DNA of 64,000 nucleotides from Chitinophaga eiseniae (lineage in GTDB: Bacteria > Bacteroidota > Bacteroidia > Chitinophagales > Chitinophagaceae), in the NCBI RefSeq assembly GCF_012641265.1, contig NZ_JABAHZ010000006.1, forward strand, positions 124,001 to 188,000, read 5' to 3'. A program made the translations under genes and the position numbers. Shown piece after piece: positions 17,311-26,181 of the stretch (positions within the stretch are counted from its first letter, which is position 1; the number at the start of each line of letters is the position of its first letter). Under the pieces are notes generated by a model that worked only from the letters and a program-made list of their open reading frames with translations, was not told the DNA's origin and searched no databases.

Positions 17311-18111
17311 ATGATAGAAGATATACAACTTCAGCTAAGGACCGTTAATGTCACCCGCTATGTAACGCCCCTGCGTGAAGGCGGCTCCCTTCCGGCCATT
17401 GCCGAAGCGGATGACGGTTTCCTGTATGCGCTGAAATTCAGAGGCGCCGGACAAGGCGTGAAAGCATTAATCGCAGAACTGATAGGTGGTGAAATAGCCC
17501 GGACCCTGGGACTGAAAGTACCTGAAATCGTATTTGCCAACCTGGATGCCGCCTTCGGCCGCACCGAACCGGATGAGGAAATCCAGGACCTGCTCAAAAA
17601 AAGCGTAGGCCTCAACCTGGCCCTGCACTACCTTTCCGGGGCTACTACCTACGATCCTACGGTGAACACCGTACCCGCCATGCTTGCTTCGCAAATTGTG
17701 TGGCTCGACTGCCTGCTCACCAACGTAGACCGCACCCCACGCAACACCAATATGCTCATGTGGCGCAACGAACTATGGCTGATAGATCATGGCGCTTCCC
17801 TTTACTTTCACCACTCCTGGCAAAACTGGCAGGAACAGGCCCTCCGGCCCTTTGTGCAGGTAAAGGACCATGTATTGCTGCCACAGGCCAGCGAACTGGA
17901 TACTGTAGATGCAGCCTTCCGGCTGCTACTAACGCCTGAGCGTATACGTGGTATTGTCGACATCATCCCTGATGAATGGCTCATCAGCGATCAACATACG
18001 GAATCGCCCGAAGAACGCCGGGACGTATACTTTGAATTTTTAACGGCACGCATCCGCCACTCCGAAATTTTTGTAAAAGAAGCACAACATGCAAGAACAA
18101 CACTTATATGA
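17311..18111 (+). CDS. HipA-like kinase (HipA_2 family)
   Basis: A 266-residue protein matching the shorter HipA-related kinases (PF20613). Landmarks: ALKFRGAGQGVKALIAELIG near residue 45 (nucleotide-binding lysine and conserved Glu of a kinase-like N-lobe), LDCLLTNVDRTPRNTNML near 132 (HipA-like catalytic loop with Asp and Asn) and LWLIDHGASLYFHH near 155 (Asp of the metal-binding DFG-like site). It is much shorter than classical HipA toxins and lacks their N-terminal domain. The DUF3037 gene overlaps its last 23 bases, so the two are translationally linked. Phosphorylation target is unknown. Confidence 0.82.
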   Translation: MIEDIQLQLRTVNVTRYVTPLREGGSLPAIAEADDGFLYALKFRGAGQGVKALIAELIGGEIARTLGLKVPEIVFANLDAAFGRTEPDEEIQDLLKKSVGLNLALHYLSGATTYDPTVNTVPAMLASQIVWLDCLLTNVDRTPRNTNMLMWRNELWLIDHGASLYFHHSWQNWQEQALRPFVQVKDHVLLPQASELDTVDAAFRLLLTPERIRGIVDIIPDEWLISDQHTESPEERRDVYFEFLTARIRHSEIFVKEAQHARTTLI

Positions 18112-18475
18112 ATATGCCGTGATACGCATTGTACCAAGCGTAGAGCGGGAAGAATTTTTGAATGTTGGCGTCATCCTTTATTCCAGGCCACAAAAATTTC
18201 TGGGGGCAATGTTCACCCTGAACGAAGAAAAATTGCGGGCACTTGCTCCCCACACAGATATCAACACCATTCGCCCTTACCTGGAAGCTTTCGTGGAAAT
18301 CAGCAAGGGCAGCGAAGCCGGAGGTCCCATCGGCAAACTGGATATGCCCAGCCGCTTCCGCTGGCTCACCGCCATGCGCAGCAGCGTGGTACAAACTTCC
18401 CGTGTACACCCCGGCTTTTGCAGCGGCAGCGCCGCCGATACGTTGCAACGCCTGCATGAGCAACTGGTATTGTAA
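18089..18475 (+). CDS. DUF3037 protein, partner of the HipA-like kinase
   Basis: A 128-residue protein of the DUF3037 family, with the characteristic start LYEYAVIRIVPSVEREEFLN followed by VGVILYSRPQKF near residue 27, and SRFRWLTAMRSSVVQTSRVH toward the end. It overlaps the HipA-like gene by 23 bp in another frame. DUF3037 genes are commonly found beside HipA_2 genes, so they probably form one functional unit; whether the small protein is an inhibitor, activator or substrate is not known. A strong terminator follows. Confidence 0.85.
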   Translation: MQEQHLYEYAVIRIVPSVEREEFLNVGVILYSRPQKFLGAMFTLNEEKLRALAPHTDINTIRPYLEAFVEISKGSEAGGPIGKLDMPSRFRWLTAMRSSVVQTSRVHPGFCSGSAADTLQRLHEQLVL

Positions 18476-18486
18476 AGTCACTTAAC

Positions 18487-18526
18487 AAAACGGGGCTGAC
18501 CAACAATGTTGGTCAGCCCCGTTTTC
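18487..18526. terminator. bidirectional rho-independent terminator
   Basis: Perfect 13-bp stem CGGGGCTGACCAA / TTGGTCAGCCCCG (18491-18503 with 18509-18521), five-base loop, flanked by AAAA on one side and TTTT on the other. It serves both convergent genes (DUF3037 and GH95). Confidence 0.9.
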
Positions 18527-18542
18527 AATATATGACAGCAAA

Positions 18543-21017
18543 CTACGGTCTGGTAAAGGTATACGTTTTCCCTGCTTCCGTCATCAAGTCATACTGTATC
18601 GTAGTGGGCAGCGCAGTGGTAGCCGCCGTATCCACTTTCCCATGAACCAGCGGTGGCGCAATGGCGTCCACCTGGTAGAAAGGATTCGTTTGCGTTCCGG
18701 TAGCAGGCTGCAACAACCCTTTTGTCGCCAAAGCATTGGGTACGCGTAAACGACAGTTCCCACCCAGGGTCGACAAGATAGTCACCTTTGCCAGCTTTCC
18801 ATCTTCCCATACCATTTCCTTAATTTCAAAACCTCCCCTTGCCCGTAAGCCTGCTACGCGGCCGCTTTTCCACTCATCGGGCAAAGCAGGCAACAAATGC
18901 ACACAACCAGCCTGGCTTTGCAGCAACATTTCGGAAATGCCGGCAGTACATCCGAAATTACCATCAATCTGGAAAGGCGGATGGGCGTCAAACAAGTTGG
19001 GATAGGTTCCCCCTCCGTTGCTTACTCCGGCCGGTGTGAGCTGGTCTTTGATCAGTTTCCAGGCATGGTTACCATCCCGCAAACGCGCCCAGAGATTTAC
19101 TTTCCAGCCCATCGACCAGCCGGTAGATACATCTCCCCGCTGTATCAACGACGTGCGGGCCGCATTGAATAACGCCGGTGCACTTTCCGGAGCTACCTGG
19201 TTGGCAGGATACAACCCAAACAAATGAGATACATGCCGGTGCTTGTCTTCAGGATTGTCCAGGTCTTGCAACCACTCCTGCAGCTGGCCATACTGCCCTA
19301 CCTGCATAGGTGGCAGCTTTTTACGTACCGCCTTCATTTTTTCCACCAACGCTGCGTCGGTATGCAATACCTCTGCTGCGTGAATGGTGTTAGACAAAAG
19401 GTCAAATACCAGCTGGTTATCCATCGTAGCCCCCGCCGTCATAGATACACCGGGATAAGCTTTCGGGTTATTCTCCGGCGATATGGACGGCGCTACCACC
19501 AGCCAATGATGCGTGGGCTCTTCTACCAGGAAATCCAGGTAAAAAGCCGCCGCCCCTTTCAAAGCAGGGTATACTGATTGCAGGTATTGCTTATCGCCAC
19601 TGAACATATATTTTTCCCACAGGTGGCGGCTTAACCAGGCGCCTCCCATAGGCCACATGCCATAATAAATAGGATCTACCGGCCCGGTAATACGCCACAG
19701 GTCTGTATTGTGATGGGTTACCCATCCACCGGCGCCGTACATCACCTTAGCCGTTTCCCGGCCGGTAACAGACAGATCTTTTACCATCTGCACCAGCGGT
19801 TCATGCATTTCAGTGAGGTTGGTGATTTCGGCAGGCCAATAGTTCATTTCCGTGTTAATGTTGATGGTATACTTGCTGCCCCAGGGTGGGTTCATCAACG
19901 GGTTCCAGATCCCCTGCAGGTTAGCCGGCTGCCCGCCGGGCTGCGAGGACGCAATCAGCAAATACCTGCCAAACTGGAAATAGAGTACCACCAGCTGCGG
20001 ATCATAACCCGCAGCAAAGTTCTTTAACCGCACATCTGTAGGATACCGCTCTGCATCGCTGTTGCCCAGGTATAACTGTACCCGGTTGAAATAATGCTGG
20101 TAAGCAGCAATATGATCTTTCAGCACTTCCTCATAGCCTTTCTTCCCTACTTTATCCAGGTAAGCGACCGCGCGTTTGCCTTCATCGGCACTCAGATCGG
20201 CATAGTTGATAAAGTTGGTCGCAATGGAAATATAAATGGTGACATCATCGGCCCGGCTGATCTGGATAGAATCGCCCGCGGTTGACACCGTACCGCCATT
20301 CACTTTGAATTTAACGAGCGACTGAAACTTCACTTTACCAGGCACACCCTCCTTATCGCCGCTCACGCCCGACAACACCAGCTCGTCGCTACCGTTTACG
20401 GCTACACGCGATTGCTGCGGGCTATGCAGCGCAGCCGAAAAGGTAATACTGCGGGGCTCTTCCGCGGTAAGCCGCACTACCATTACCTGGTCGGGGATAG
20501 ACGCAAACACCCGCCGGGTATACTTTATGCCATTAACTGTATACGCAGTGGTAGCCACAGCCTTTTCCAGGTTCAGCTCCCGGTAATACCCCTGGTATTG
20601 TTCATGTGCAGGGAAATGCAGTTGGAGATCGCCTACCGGCTGGTAACACATTCCGTTAATCCGTTCCGATTGCATCGTCTTAGCCGCCAGGTCAGCCGCA
20701 TCCTTCATCTTTCCTTCAAATATCAGCTTCCTGACTTCGGGCAGAGCGGCCAGCGCATGATGATTTTCGTTGCGGTTAGGACTACCGCTCCACACGGTGT
20801 TTTCGTTTAGCCGTATCAGTTCCTCCGCCGGATTGCCATACACCATCGCCCCCAAACGGCCATTGCCCACCGGCAATGCCGCTTCCCATATAGCGCCAGC
20901 CGGCTGGCTGTACCACAGCTTCAATGCCTGTTCCTGCGCCCAGGCAGGGGCAGCAGTCATCAACAGGATGACGCAAACGGATATACTTTTCTTTGTTTTT
21001 CTTAACATGGATATCAT
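18543..21017 (-). CDS. GH95 alpha-L-fucosidase (secreted)
   Basis: About 824 residues from ATG 21017 (ATG 21008 is equally possible); the frame extends 25 codons further upstream but that part is encoded by the palindromic repeat and spoils the signal peptide KKSISVCVILLMTAAPAWA. The N-terminal GH95 signature LPVGNGRLGAMVYG occurs near residue 50, followed by NENTVWSGSP, NLQGIWNPLMNPPWGSKYT in the catalytic barrel, MNYWPAEITNL and DAHPPFQIDGNFGCTAGISE, all typical of the family. GH95 enzymes remove alpha-1,2-fucose or galactose from glycans. The gene is preceded by a permease gene on the same strand but separated by the long palindrome, so probably transcribed alone. Confidence 0.92.
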   Translation of the reverse strand: MISMLRKTKKSISVCVILLMTAAPAWAQEQALKLWYSQPAGAIWEAALPVGNGRLGAMVYGNPAEELIRLNENTVWSGSPNRNENHHALAALPEVRKLIFEGKMKDAADLAAKTMQSERINGMCYQPVGDLQLHFPAHEQYQGYYRELNLEKAVATTAYTVNGIKYTRRVFASIPDQVMVVRLTAEEPRSITFSAALHSPQQSRVAVNGSDELVLSGVSGDKEGVPGKVKFQSLVKFKVNGGTVSTAGDSIQISRADDVTIYISIATNFINYADLSADEGKRAVAYLDKVGKKGYEEVLKDHIAAYQHYFNRVQLYLGNSDAERYPTDVRLKNFAAGYDPQLVVLYFQFGRYLLIASSQPGGQPANLQGIWNPLMNPPWGSKYTININTEMNYWPAEITNLTEMHEPLVQMVKDLSVTGRETAKVMYGAGGWVTHHNTDLWRITGPVDPIYYGMWPMGGAWLSRHLWEKYMFSGDKQYLQSVYPALKGAAAFYLDFLVEEPTHHWLVVAPSISPENNPKAYPGVSMTAGATMDNQLVFDLLSNTIHAAEVLHTDAALVEKMKAVRKKLPPMQVGQYGQLQEWLQDLDNPEDKHRHVSHLFGLYPANQVAPESAPALFNAARTSLIQRGDVSTGWSMGWKVNLWARLRDGNHAWKLIKDQLTPAGVSNGGGTYPNLFDAHPPFQIDGNFGCTAGISEMLLQSQAGCVHLLPALPDEWKSGRVAGLRARGGFEIKEMVWEDGKLAKVTILSTLGGNCRLRVPNALATKGLLQPATGTQTNPFYQVDAIAPPLVHGKVDTAATTALPTTIQYDLMTEAGKTYTFTRP

Positions 21018-21065
21018 AGTTAAATAATAACCTCCCCGGTTATCCTGGCGGATAAGATACAATAA

Positions 21066-21234
21066 TTTTCTCGCCAAGGCGCAAAGCAGCAAAGAATTTA
21101 AAGAGAAGAATAAAGCGAATTTTAAGCCCGCAAAGCGAGAAGATTACGTAGTAATTGTTATGTTACATAATCTTCTCGCTTTGCGGGCTTAAAATTCGCT
21201 TCAATCTTTGCTGCTTTGCGCCTTGGCGAGAAAA
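21066..21234. repeat. long palindromic repeat element, copy B
   Basis: Outer perfect arms of 30 bp (21066-21095 with 21205-21234) and inner perfect arms of 34 bp (21113-21146 with 21168-21201) form one stem interrupted by a 17-nt insertion on the left and three bases on the right. The apex carries CGTAGTAATT like copy A at 2059-2213. Relative to copy A the inner stem has GAGAAG/CTTCTC instead of GTGAAG/CTTCAC, a change on both arms that keeps pairing. It ends one base before the stop codon of the upstream permease gene and lies ahead of the GH95 gene, so it probably ends permease transcription. Confidence 0.9.
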
Positions 21235-21235
21235 C

Positions 21236-23620
21236 TTACTCTGCCCGCATACTCTTCACCGGGTCTGCCAGCGCGGCCTTGATGGCCTGGTAGCTGATGG
21301 TGGCAATGGCAATCACGAGTGCAATCACACCGGATACCAAAAATACCCACCAGGCAATACTGATCCGGTAAGCGAATATCTCCAGCCATTTATGCATACT
21401 ATACCAGGCGAGCGGCGTGGCTATTAAAAACGACAGGAACACCAGTTTCAGAAAATCTTTCGACAACAGGTTTACGATATCCGTTACCGAGGCGCCCATT
21501 ACTTTACGGATACCGATTTCACGGGTGCGTTGTAAAGCGCTGTAAGAAGCCAGTCCTAGTAATCCCAGGCAGGAAATAAGGATGGCCAGCAGGGCAAAAT
21601 TGAAGAACAGCTTGCCAAACCTTTCCTCGGTACGATATTGCCGGTCAAAAAACTTGTCCAGGAAATAGTAGCTGAAAGGCCGGTTGGGTATCAATGTCTT
21701 CCAATTACTTTCAATACCTGCCAATGTACCGCGCAGATCACCGGGTGCTACTACGATAGAAAGCACTTCGCAGCCGCCTGGTTCAATACGCATGGTCAGT
21801 GGTTTGATGTTTTCCTGTAAAGAGCGGAAATGAAAATCCTTTACCACCCCTATAATGGTGCCTTCCCGGCCCCATTGCCGGAAAGACCGGCCTACCGCGT
21901 CCGTTGGTTTGGAGTAACCCAGCAGCTTAACGGCCGTTTCATTCACCACCATCGCATGCGTAGTATCTGTTCCAAAATCCCTGGAGAATCCCCTGCCCGC
22001 TACCAGCTTAATCTTATATTGGGGAATGAAATCATAATCTACAAAATATAAGTCCAGGTTAGCCACCTGCATTTCGCCCTGCTTATTTTGTATTTCAGTA
22101 TAGGCGCCTTCCGTGTTGCCACCGGGAATACCAGACGACATCGTTGTATGCGTTACCCCGGGCAGGGCACTGATAGCATTCTTAAATGCATCTCTTGCCG
22201 GGTCGCCATGGGTATCAATTACCAACACCTGCTCTTTACTGAAGCCCAGGTCCTTGTTATGCATATAACGCATTTGCAGGTACACAATGATAGTACCGAT
22301 AATGAGGGTAATAGAAATCGCAAACTGCGTTACCACCAGCCCTTTGCGCAGTAAGGTACCTTTGGAACTGGTAGAAAAACGACCCTTCAATACCAGGATC
22401 GGCTTAAAGGAAGATAACACCAATGCCGGGTAAATACCCGCCAGCAGCCCAATCAGGATAGCTGCCAGCAAGAGGATCACAATATAAACAGGTTCTGCGA
22501 TGAGCCCGTGGCTGATCGTTTTGCCAGCCAGCAAATTGAAGGCAGGCAACAAGGCGGAAAACAGTACCAGTGTAAGCACAAATGCCATCAGGCATAACAA
22601 CAGGCATTCTCCAATAAATTGCCGGAGCAACTCCTGCCGCGTAGCCCCTACTACTTTACGGATGCCAATTTCTTTGGCCCGTTCTACCGACCGGGCGGTA
22701 GTGAGATTAACAAAATTAATAGCGGCGATAAAGAGAATGAACAAAGCGATCACAGTAAAGATATATACATTGTTCCTGCTGCCATTTACATATGCACCAT
22801 AGGTGGTATTCAGGTATATGTCCGTTAATGGTTGCAGGGCCACGGTGTAAAACATCTTGCTTTTCCGCCGCTCGTCACCGTTATGTCGTTCGATAAAATC
22901 CGGGAACTTGGCGACGAGCGCATCAGCGCTGGTATTGGGCTTCAGTAACAGAAAAGTGGTGGCGCCGAAATTTCCCCAGGCTTTATCTAACCCGGCATTA
23001 AGTTTCGTTAGGGTCGACATCGACACCAGCATATTTACCTTTAGCTGGGTATTTTCCGGCATATCGGCCATTACGCCGGTCACGGTGGAGGGTATCAGGT
23101 CGCCGGTGAGTAACACGGTTTCACCCATGGGATCGGCATTTCCAAAATATTTTTTGGCAGCGGTTTCGCTCAACACAATGCTGTTTACATCGCGGAGCGC
23201 GGTGTTGGGATCTCCCTTCAACAGCTTAAAATCAAATACGCGGAACAGCGAGGAATCTGCAAACAGCGCCTGGTCCTCCTGGAAGCTGATATTTCCTTTT
23301 TTCACCAGCAGGTTAGCGTTACTCACCCTGGTAAATGCATCTATTTCGGGGAAGTCGCGCTGCATGTTGGGCGCAAATGGCCAGGGAGTAATACCACCTT
23401 TGATAGTTTCGCTGGGCGTTTTCACATCGCAGGTTACCCGGTAGATGCGATCCTTTTTCGCATGAAACTGATCGTAACTCAATTCAAAATGTACATACAG
23501 GAAAATAAAGAAACAGGCGGTAAGTCCCACCGTTAAGCCCAGTACATTGATCAGGGAAAAGATCTTATTTCTCCAGAGATTGCGCCAGGCAATTTTCAGA
23601 TAGTTTTTTAGCATTGACAA
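21236..23620 (-). CDS. MacB/FtsX-type ABC transporter permease
   Basis: A 794-residue protein with the duplicated layout of Bacteroidota FtsX-like permeases: N-terminal MLKNYLKIAWRNLWRNKIFS and first transmembrane helix, a large periplasmic MacB-like domain, three helices starting with the motif AKEIGIRKVVGATRQEL, then a second repeat with another periplasmic domain and TREIGIRKVMGAS before the last helices. It carries no ATPase; such permeases usually pair with an unlinked LolD/MacB-like ATPase and act in export of lipoproteins, antimicrobials or signals. No partner gene is adjacent. The last codons lie directly against the palindromic repeat copy B. Confidence 0.88.
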   Translation of the reverse strand: MSMLKNYLKIAWRNLWRNKIFSLINVLGLTVGLTACFFIFLYVHFELSYDQFHAKKDRIYRVTCDVKTPSETIKGGITPWPFAPNMQRDFPEIDAFTRVSNANLLVKKGNISFQEDQALFADSSLFRVFDFKLLKGDPNTALRDVNSIVLSETAAKKYFGNADPMGETVLLTGDLIPSTVTGVMADMPENTQLKVNMLVSMSTLTKLNAGLDKAWGNFGATTFLLLKPNTSADALVAKFPDFIERHNGDERRKSKMFYTVALQPLTDIYLNTTYGAYVNGSRNNVYIFTVIALFILFIAAINFVNLTTARSVERAKEIGIRKVVGATRQELLRQFIGECLLLCLMAFVLTLVLFSALLPAFNLLAGKTISHGLIAEPVYIVILLLAAILIGLLAGIYPALVLSSFKPILVLKGRFSTSSKGTLLRKGLVVTQFAISITLIIGTIIVYLQMRYMHNKDLGFSKEQVLVIDTHGDPARDAFKNAISALPGVTHTTMSSGIPGGNTEGAYTEIQNKQGEMQVANLDLYFVDYDFIPQYKIKLVAGRGFSRDFGTDTTHAMVVNETAVKLLGYSKPTDAVGRSFRQWGREGTIIGVVKDFHFRSLQENIKPLTMRIEPGGCEVLSIVVAPGDLRGTLAGIESNWKTLIPNRPFSYYFLDKFFDRQYRTEERFGKLFFNFALLAILISCLGLLGLASYSALQRTREIGIRKVMGASVTDIVNLLSKDFLKLVFLSFLIATPLAWYSMHKWLEIFAYRISIAWWVFLVSGVIALVIAIATISYQAIKAALADPVKSMRAE

Positions 23621-23774
23621 CAGGATAATTTAACAGTGAACCTTCACGCAAAACCTGTTTATACTGCGCTAACACAATGCCAGCACACAGGTATTTCAAG
23701 ATCAGGCACTATGAAATTACCAAAATTTACAATTTGTTCGGTTTCAACACTTTTCCTGTTCAGTTCCGGACAGG

Positions 23775-24188
23775 TTACTGCGCCACTTTTATATACCCCC
23801 AACCCTGTCTTTGCCGGGTGAGAATTTCATAAATGGCATCCGGTACCATTTCCACACCGGGTATTAGTTGAGATGCATCTTTATTATTTCTTTTCATGGT
23901 CATGCCACAAACTTTCACCGCCACTTTTTTATTGATTAGGTCTGTAAGGCCGGGTGCAATTTTAGATTTATCTTTCAATACCATATCCAATGCTTCTCCA
24001 TATACCGCCACTTCCAATTGTGCATCGGGATTGGCTTTCATGATACTGCTAGCCTGGCGTACCACAGCATTTTGATCATCCATATTCTTACTGGTAATAT
24101 CAAATATTATTTTGTAGTCGCTTTGTGCGTATAACAATATACTTCCAAATGAAAGTGCTACTATTAACAACAGTTTTTTCATGATCAT
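23775..24188 (-). CDS. periplasmic DsrE-family protein
   Basis: A 137-residue protein with a signal peptide (KKLLLIVALSFGSILLYA, then QSDYKIIFDITSK). The mature part follows the DsrE/F fold pattern: alternating strand/helix, a GEALDMVLKD segment, VAVKVCGMTMKR near residue 95 with a single Cys at the position used by sulfur-carrying DsrE-like proteins, and a C-terminal VPDAIYEILTRQRQGWGYIK typical of the YP-G-like tail. DsrE proteins handle protein-bound sulfane sulfur. It is the last gene of a three-gene minus-strand cluster with a TsdA-like cytochrome and a Tat-exported relative, 29 bp behind the cytochrome gene. Confidence 0.82.
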   Translation of the reverse strand: MIMKKLLLIVALSFGSILLYAQSDYKIIFDITSKNMDDQNAVVRQASSIMKANPDAQLEVAVYGEALDMVLKDKSKIAPGLTDLINKKVAVKVCGMTMKRNNKDASQLIPGVEMVPDAIYEILTRQRQGWGYIKVAQ

Positions 24189-24217
24189 ATTTTTTCGGTG
24201 AAGAATAAACCCTGATA

Positions 24218-25219
24218 CTATTTCTTGCGTGATTGCCCCTGGTGTGCCAGTACAATAGGATTAAAGGGACCGTATTTATGTTGTGATACCGGAAAAGTAT
24301 CGGTGAAGGGGCCAAAGGGATGATCGGGCGGCTTAGAGCCTATATCCGGCCAGTCCGCGGGAAACGCTTTCACCGGGCGTGGCTGCGAATTCACAAACGC
24401 CGCTACATCCCAGGCCTCTTCATCGCTGAGTTGTATGTTGCTATAATCTGTCCCGAAAGGCATATTATATTTTACATACCCGGCAAACCTCGACAGGCGG
24501 TAAATTCCTGCTCCGGTATTATAGCTCTTTGCTCCCCACAACGGGGGATACAGGAATTCAGCGTTGTCGGGCCTCATCATGCCACCGCCATTAATACCAT
24601 GACAACGCTGGCATTTCTGTTGAAACACCTGTCGGCCGGCAGCGGTATCTGCACTTCTTGCCAGGTAGGGTATCTCGTTTATACCACTTCCCGGCGGCCG
24701 GTGTCCTTTAGGAATATCCTTTCCCAGCCAGTGTATGTAGGCAACAATTGCTTTTAACTCCCGGCTGCCGGAATCCAGTGCCTGGCCGTTCAGGCTCCGG
24801 ATAAAGCAGTCGTTCACCCTTTTTTCAACAGATTCCATGCCGCCACTCCTCGCTCTGTACTTGGGGTAGGTGCTGGCAGTACTGCCATAGTTATTGCCCC
24901 AGGGCTGGGTACCCGCGCGCAGGTGGCAGTTCTGGCAATTCATGCCATTGCTGATACTGGCCACGGAACCATTAGGCCCCAGGTAAACAGCAGTATGCAC
25001 AATAAGCTCCCGCCCATACCGGATCAGATCACCGTCTGCTGTAGGGGGAATGGTAGCAGTATCCGGGGCTATCCACACTATCGTGCCCGCCCGTTGTTTT
25101 TCGCGTGGCCTATTGCTTCCGTAAAAAAAATGTTTGATCACCATAAACAGCAGTCCGGCAAACAACACAATTTCCAGCGCATGAAGCATCGGCCTGGTTT
25201 GCAATGGCATACGTTTCAT
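24218..25219 (-). CDS. di-heme cytochrome c, TsdA-like (thiosulfate dehydrogenase family)
   Basis: 333 residues from ATG 25219, selected because it overlaps the TGA of the preceding gene (ATGA coupling); an ORF extension upstream would overlap that gene. It has an N-terminal membrane anchor (LEIVLFAGLLFMVI), heme site 1 CQNCHL near residue 95, then VNDCFIRSLNG near 136, heme site 2 CQRCHG near 203 and VKYNMPFGTDYS near 245. In TsdA enzymes, which couple two thiosulfates to tetrathionate, heme 1 is ligated by His and by a Cys located after the first heme, and the Cys in VNDCFIRSLNG is at the expected place. The family call is motif-based and substrate is inferred. Confidence 0.72.
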   Translation of the reverse strand: MKRMPLQTRPMLHALEIVLFAGLLFMVIKHFFYGSNRPREKQRAGTIVWIAPDTATIPPTADGDLIRYGRELIVHTAVYLGPNGSVASISNGMNCQNCHLRAGTQPWGNNYGSTASTYPKYRARSGGMESVEKRVNDCFIRSLNGQALDSGSRELKAIVAYIHWLGKDIPKGHRPPGSGINEIPYLARSADTAAGRQVFQQKCQRCHGINGGGMMRPDNAEFLYPPLWGAKSYNTGAGIYRLSRFAGYVKYNMPFGTDYSNIQLSDEEAWDVAAFVNSQPRPVKAFPADWPDIGSKPPDHPFGPFTDTFPVSQHKYGPFNPIVLAHQGQSRKK

Positions 25220-25917
25220 CCTCCATAGCAATAAGCACATTTCTTTTCCTGAGCCCGGCCTACCGCCCAAACGCCGGAAGGCACTACCTGGATACCTGGT
25301 AAAACGCCATCCATCCATTCCTTTTTCACAACAGCAGGATCGAGGGACATTTGTTGTGCAGCTACTGCACTATATACCGTCATCGCCATATTACATACAC
25401 AGAACATCACACCACTGGCCTGTAATTCATTAATACCAATGGCTACGTTACCTATACCAGGTACGCTGAAGTCGCCGGCCTTAGGTTCCCAAAACGGGTT
25501 CCTGGTGGAAGCTGCCTTGGTGAGCGGGTCATCCGCTTTGAACATCTCACCAAAATGGTATTTTTCCCACAGCTCACTTTTCATGGCGTAGGGAATACTG
25601 GCATGCCGCAATACCACCACTACCCCGCAATCTTTTTCCGGCGTACCGGTGGCACTATTGGTTAATAAAAATACCCGGGGCCAGGCAAACGGAAATATTT
25701 CGTTGGGGCGTACTACGTCCATCACCATCCGGTGTTTGCCCTTGATTTTATTCATCCAGGCATCGGCGGTGTTAGTGGTCATTTTCATATGCTCCTGGGG
25801 CATGGCCGCGTGCAGGTCAAAAGGAACCATGGCCGGTATACCCAGGATAGTGGCGCCCGCAATGATTTTGCCGAGAAAATCCCGACGGTTGGTGGCTCCA
25901 TTTTCATTGTCGTTCAT
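25216..25917 (-). CDS. Tat-exported DsrE-like protein
   Basis: 233 residues from ATG 25917, chosen because it places the twin-arginine signal (NRRDFLGKIIAGATILGIPA) at residue 10; the longer frame from 25986 is not supported. The mature part has VFLLTNS, VVVVLRHASIPYAMKSELWE and ASTRNPFWEP, then GVMFCVCNMAMTVYS and a C-terminal CAYCYGG, with the general DsrE-superfamily alternation. Export by the Tat route suggests folding with a cofactor or partner before transport. It begins the minus-strand cluster with the TsdA-like cytochrome and DsrE protein. Family assignment is tentative; the Cys pairs suggest sulfur or metal handling. A TATTTTTG -7-like element lies on the minus strand at 26040-26047. 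Confidence 0.6.
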   Translation of the reverse strand: MNDNENGATNRRDFLGKIIAGATILGIPAMVPFDLHAAMPQEHMKMTTNTADAWMNKIKGKHRMVMDVVRPNEIFPFAWPRVFLLTNSATGTPEKDCGVVVVLRHASIPYAMKSELWEKYHFGEMFKADDPLTKAASTRNPFWEPKAGDFSVPGIGNVAIGINELQASGVMFCVCNMAMTVYSAVAAQQMSLDPAVVKKEWMDGVLPGIQVVPSGVWAVGRAQEKKCAYCYGG

Positions 25918-26181
25918 ACGTTGGAAGTTTAGATGAACAGAAAGAACAGATTTGCTCATGGCACAAGCAGCTACCGCTGTGCCCATTGTGATCAGGCCAG
26001 TACATTTAATTAGAAACCGGTAGCTTTTCAGGGATTGGTCAAAAATATCAGCGATGTGTTTTCGACCTCGTTAATGTGGAAACAGGTTGATATACATCGA
26101 TTCACCACGTTAACATGAGAAGTATAAGTGGCATAAAAGTACCAAAATTAGGAAGGGGGTAATCGGAAAAAAGTGACATTT

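Noticed and set aside
21018..21092. 25-codon N-terminal extension of the GH95 gene
   Set aside because: It is encoded by the left arm of the palindromic repeat and would precede a normal signal peptide.
22857..23444. 195-residue open frame on the plus strand
   Set aside because: Antisense to the MacB/FtsX permease, Ser/Val-rich shadow without a domain.
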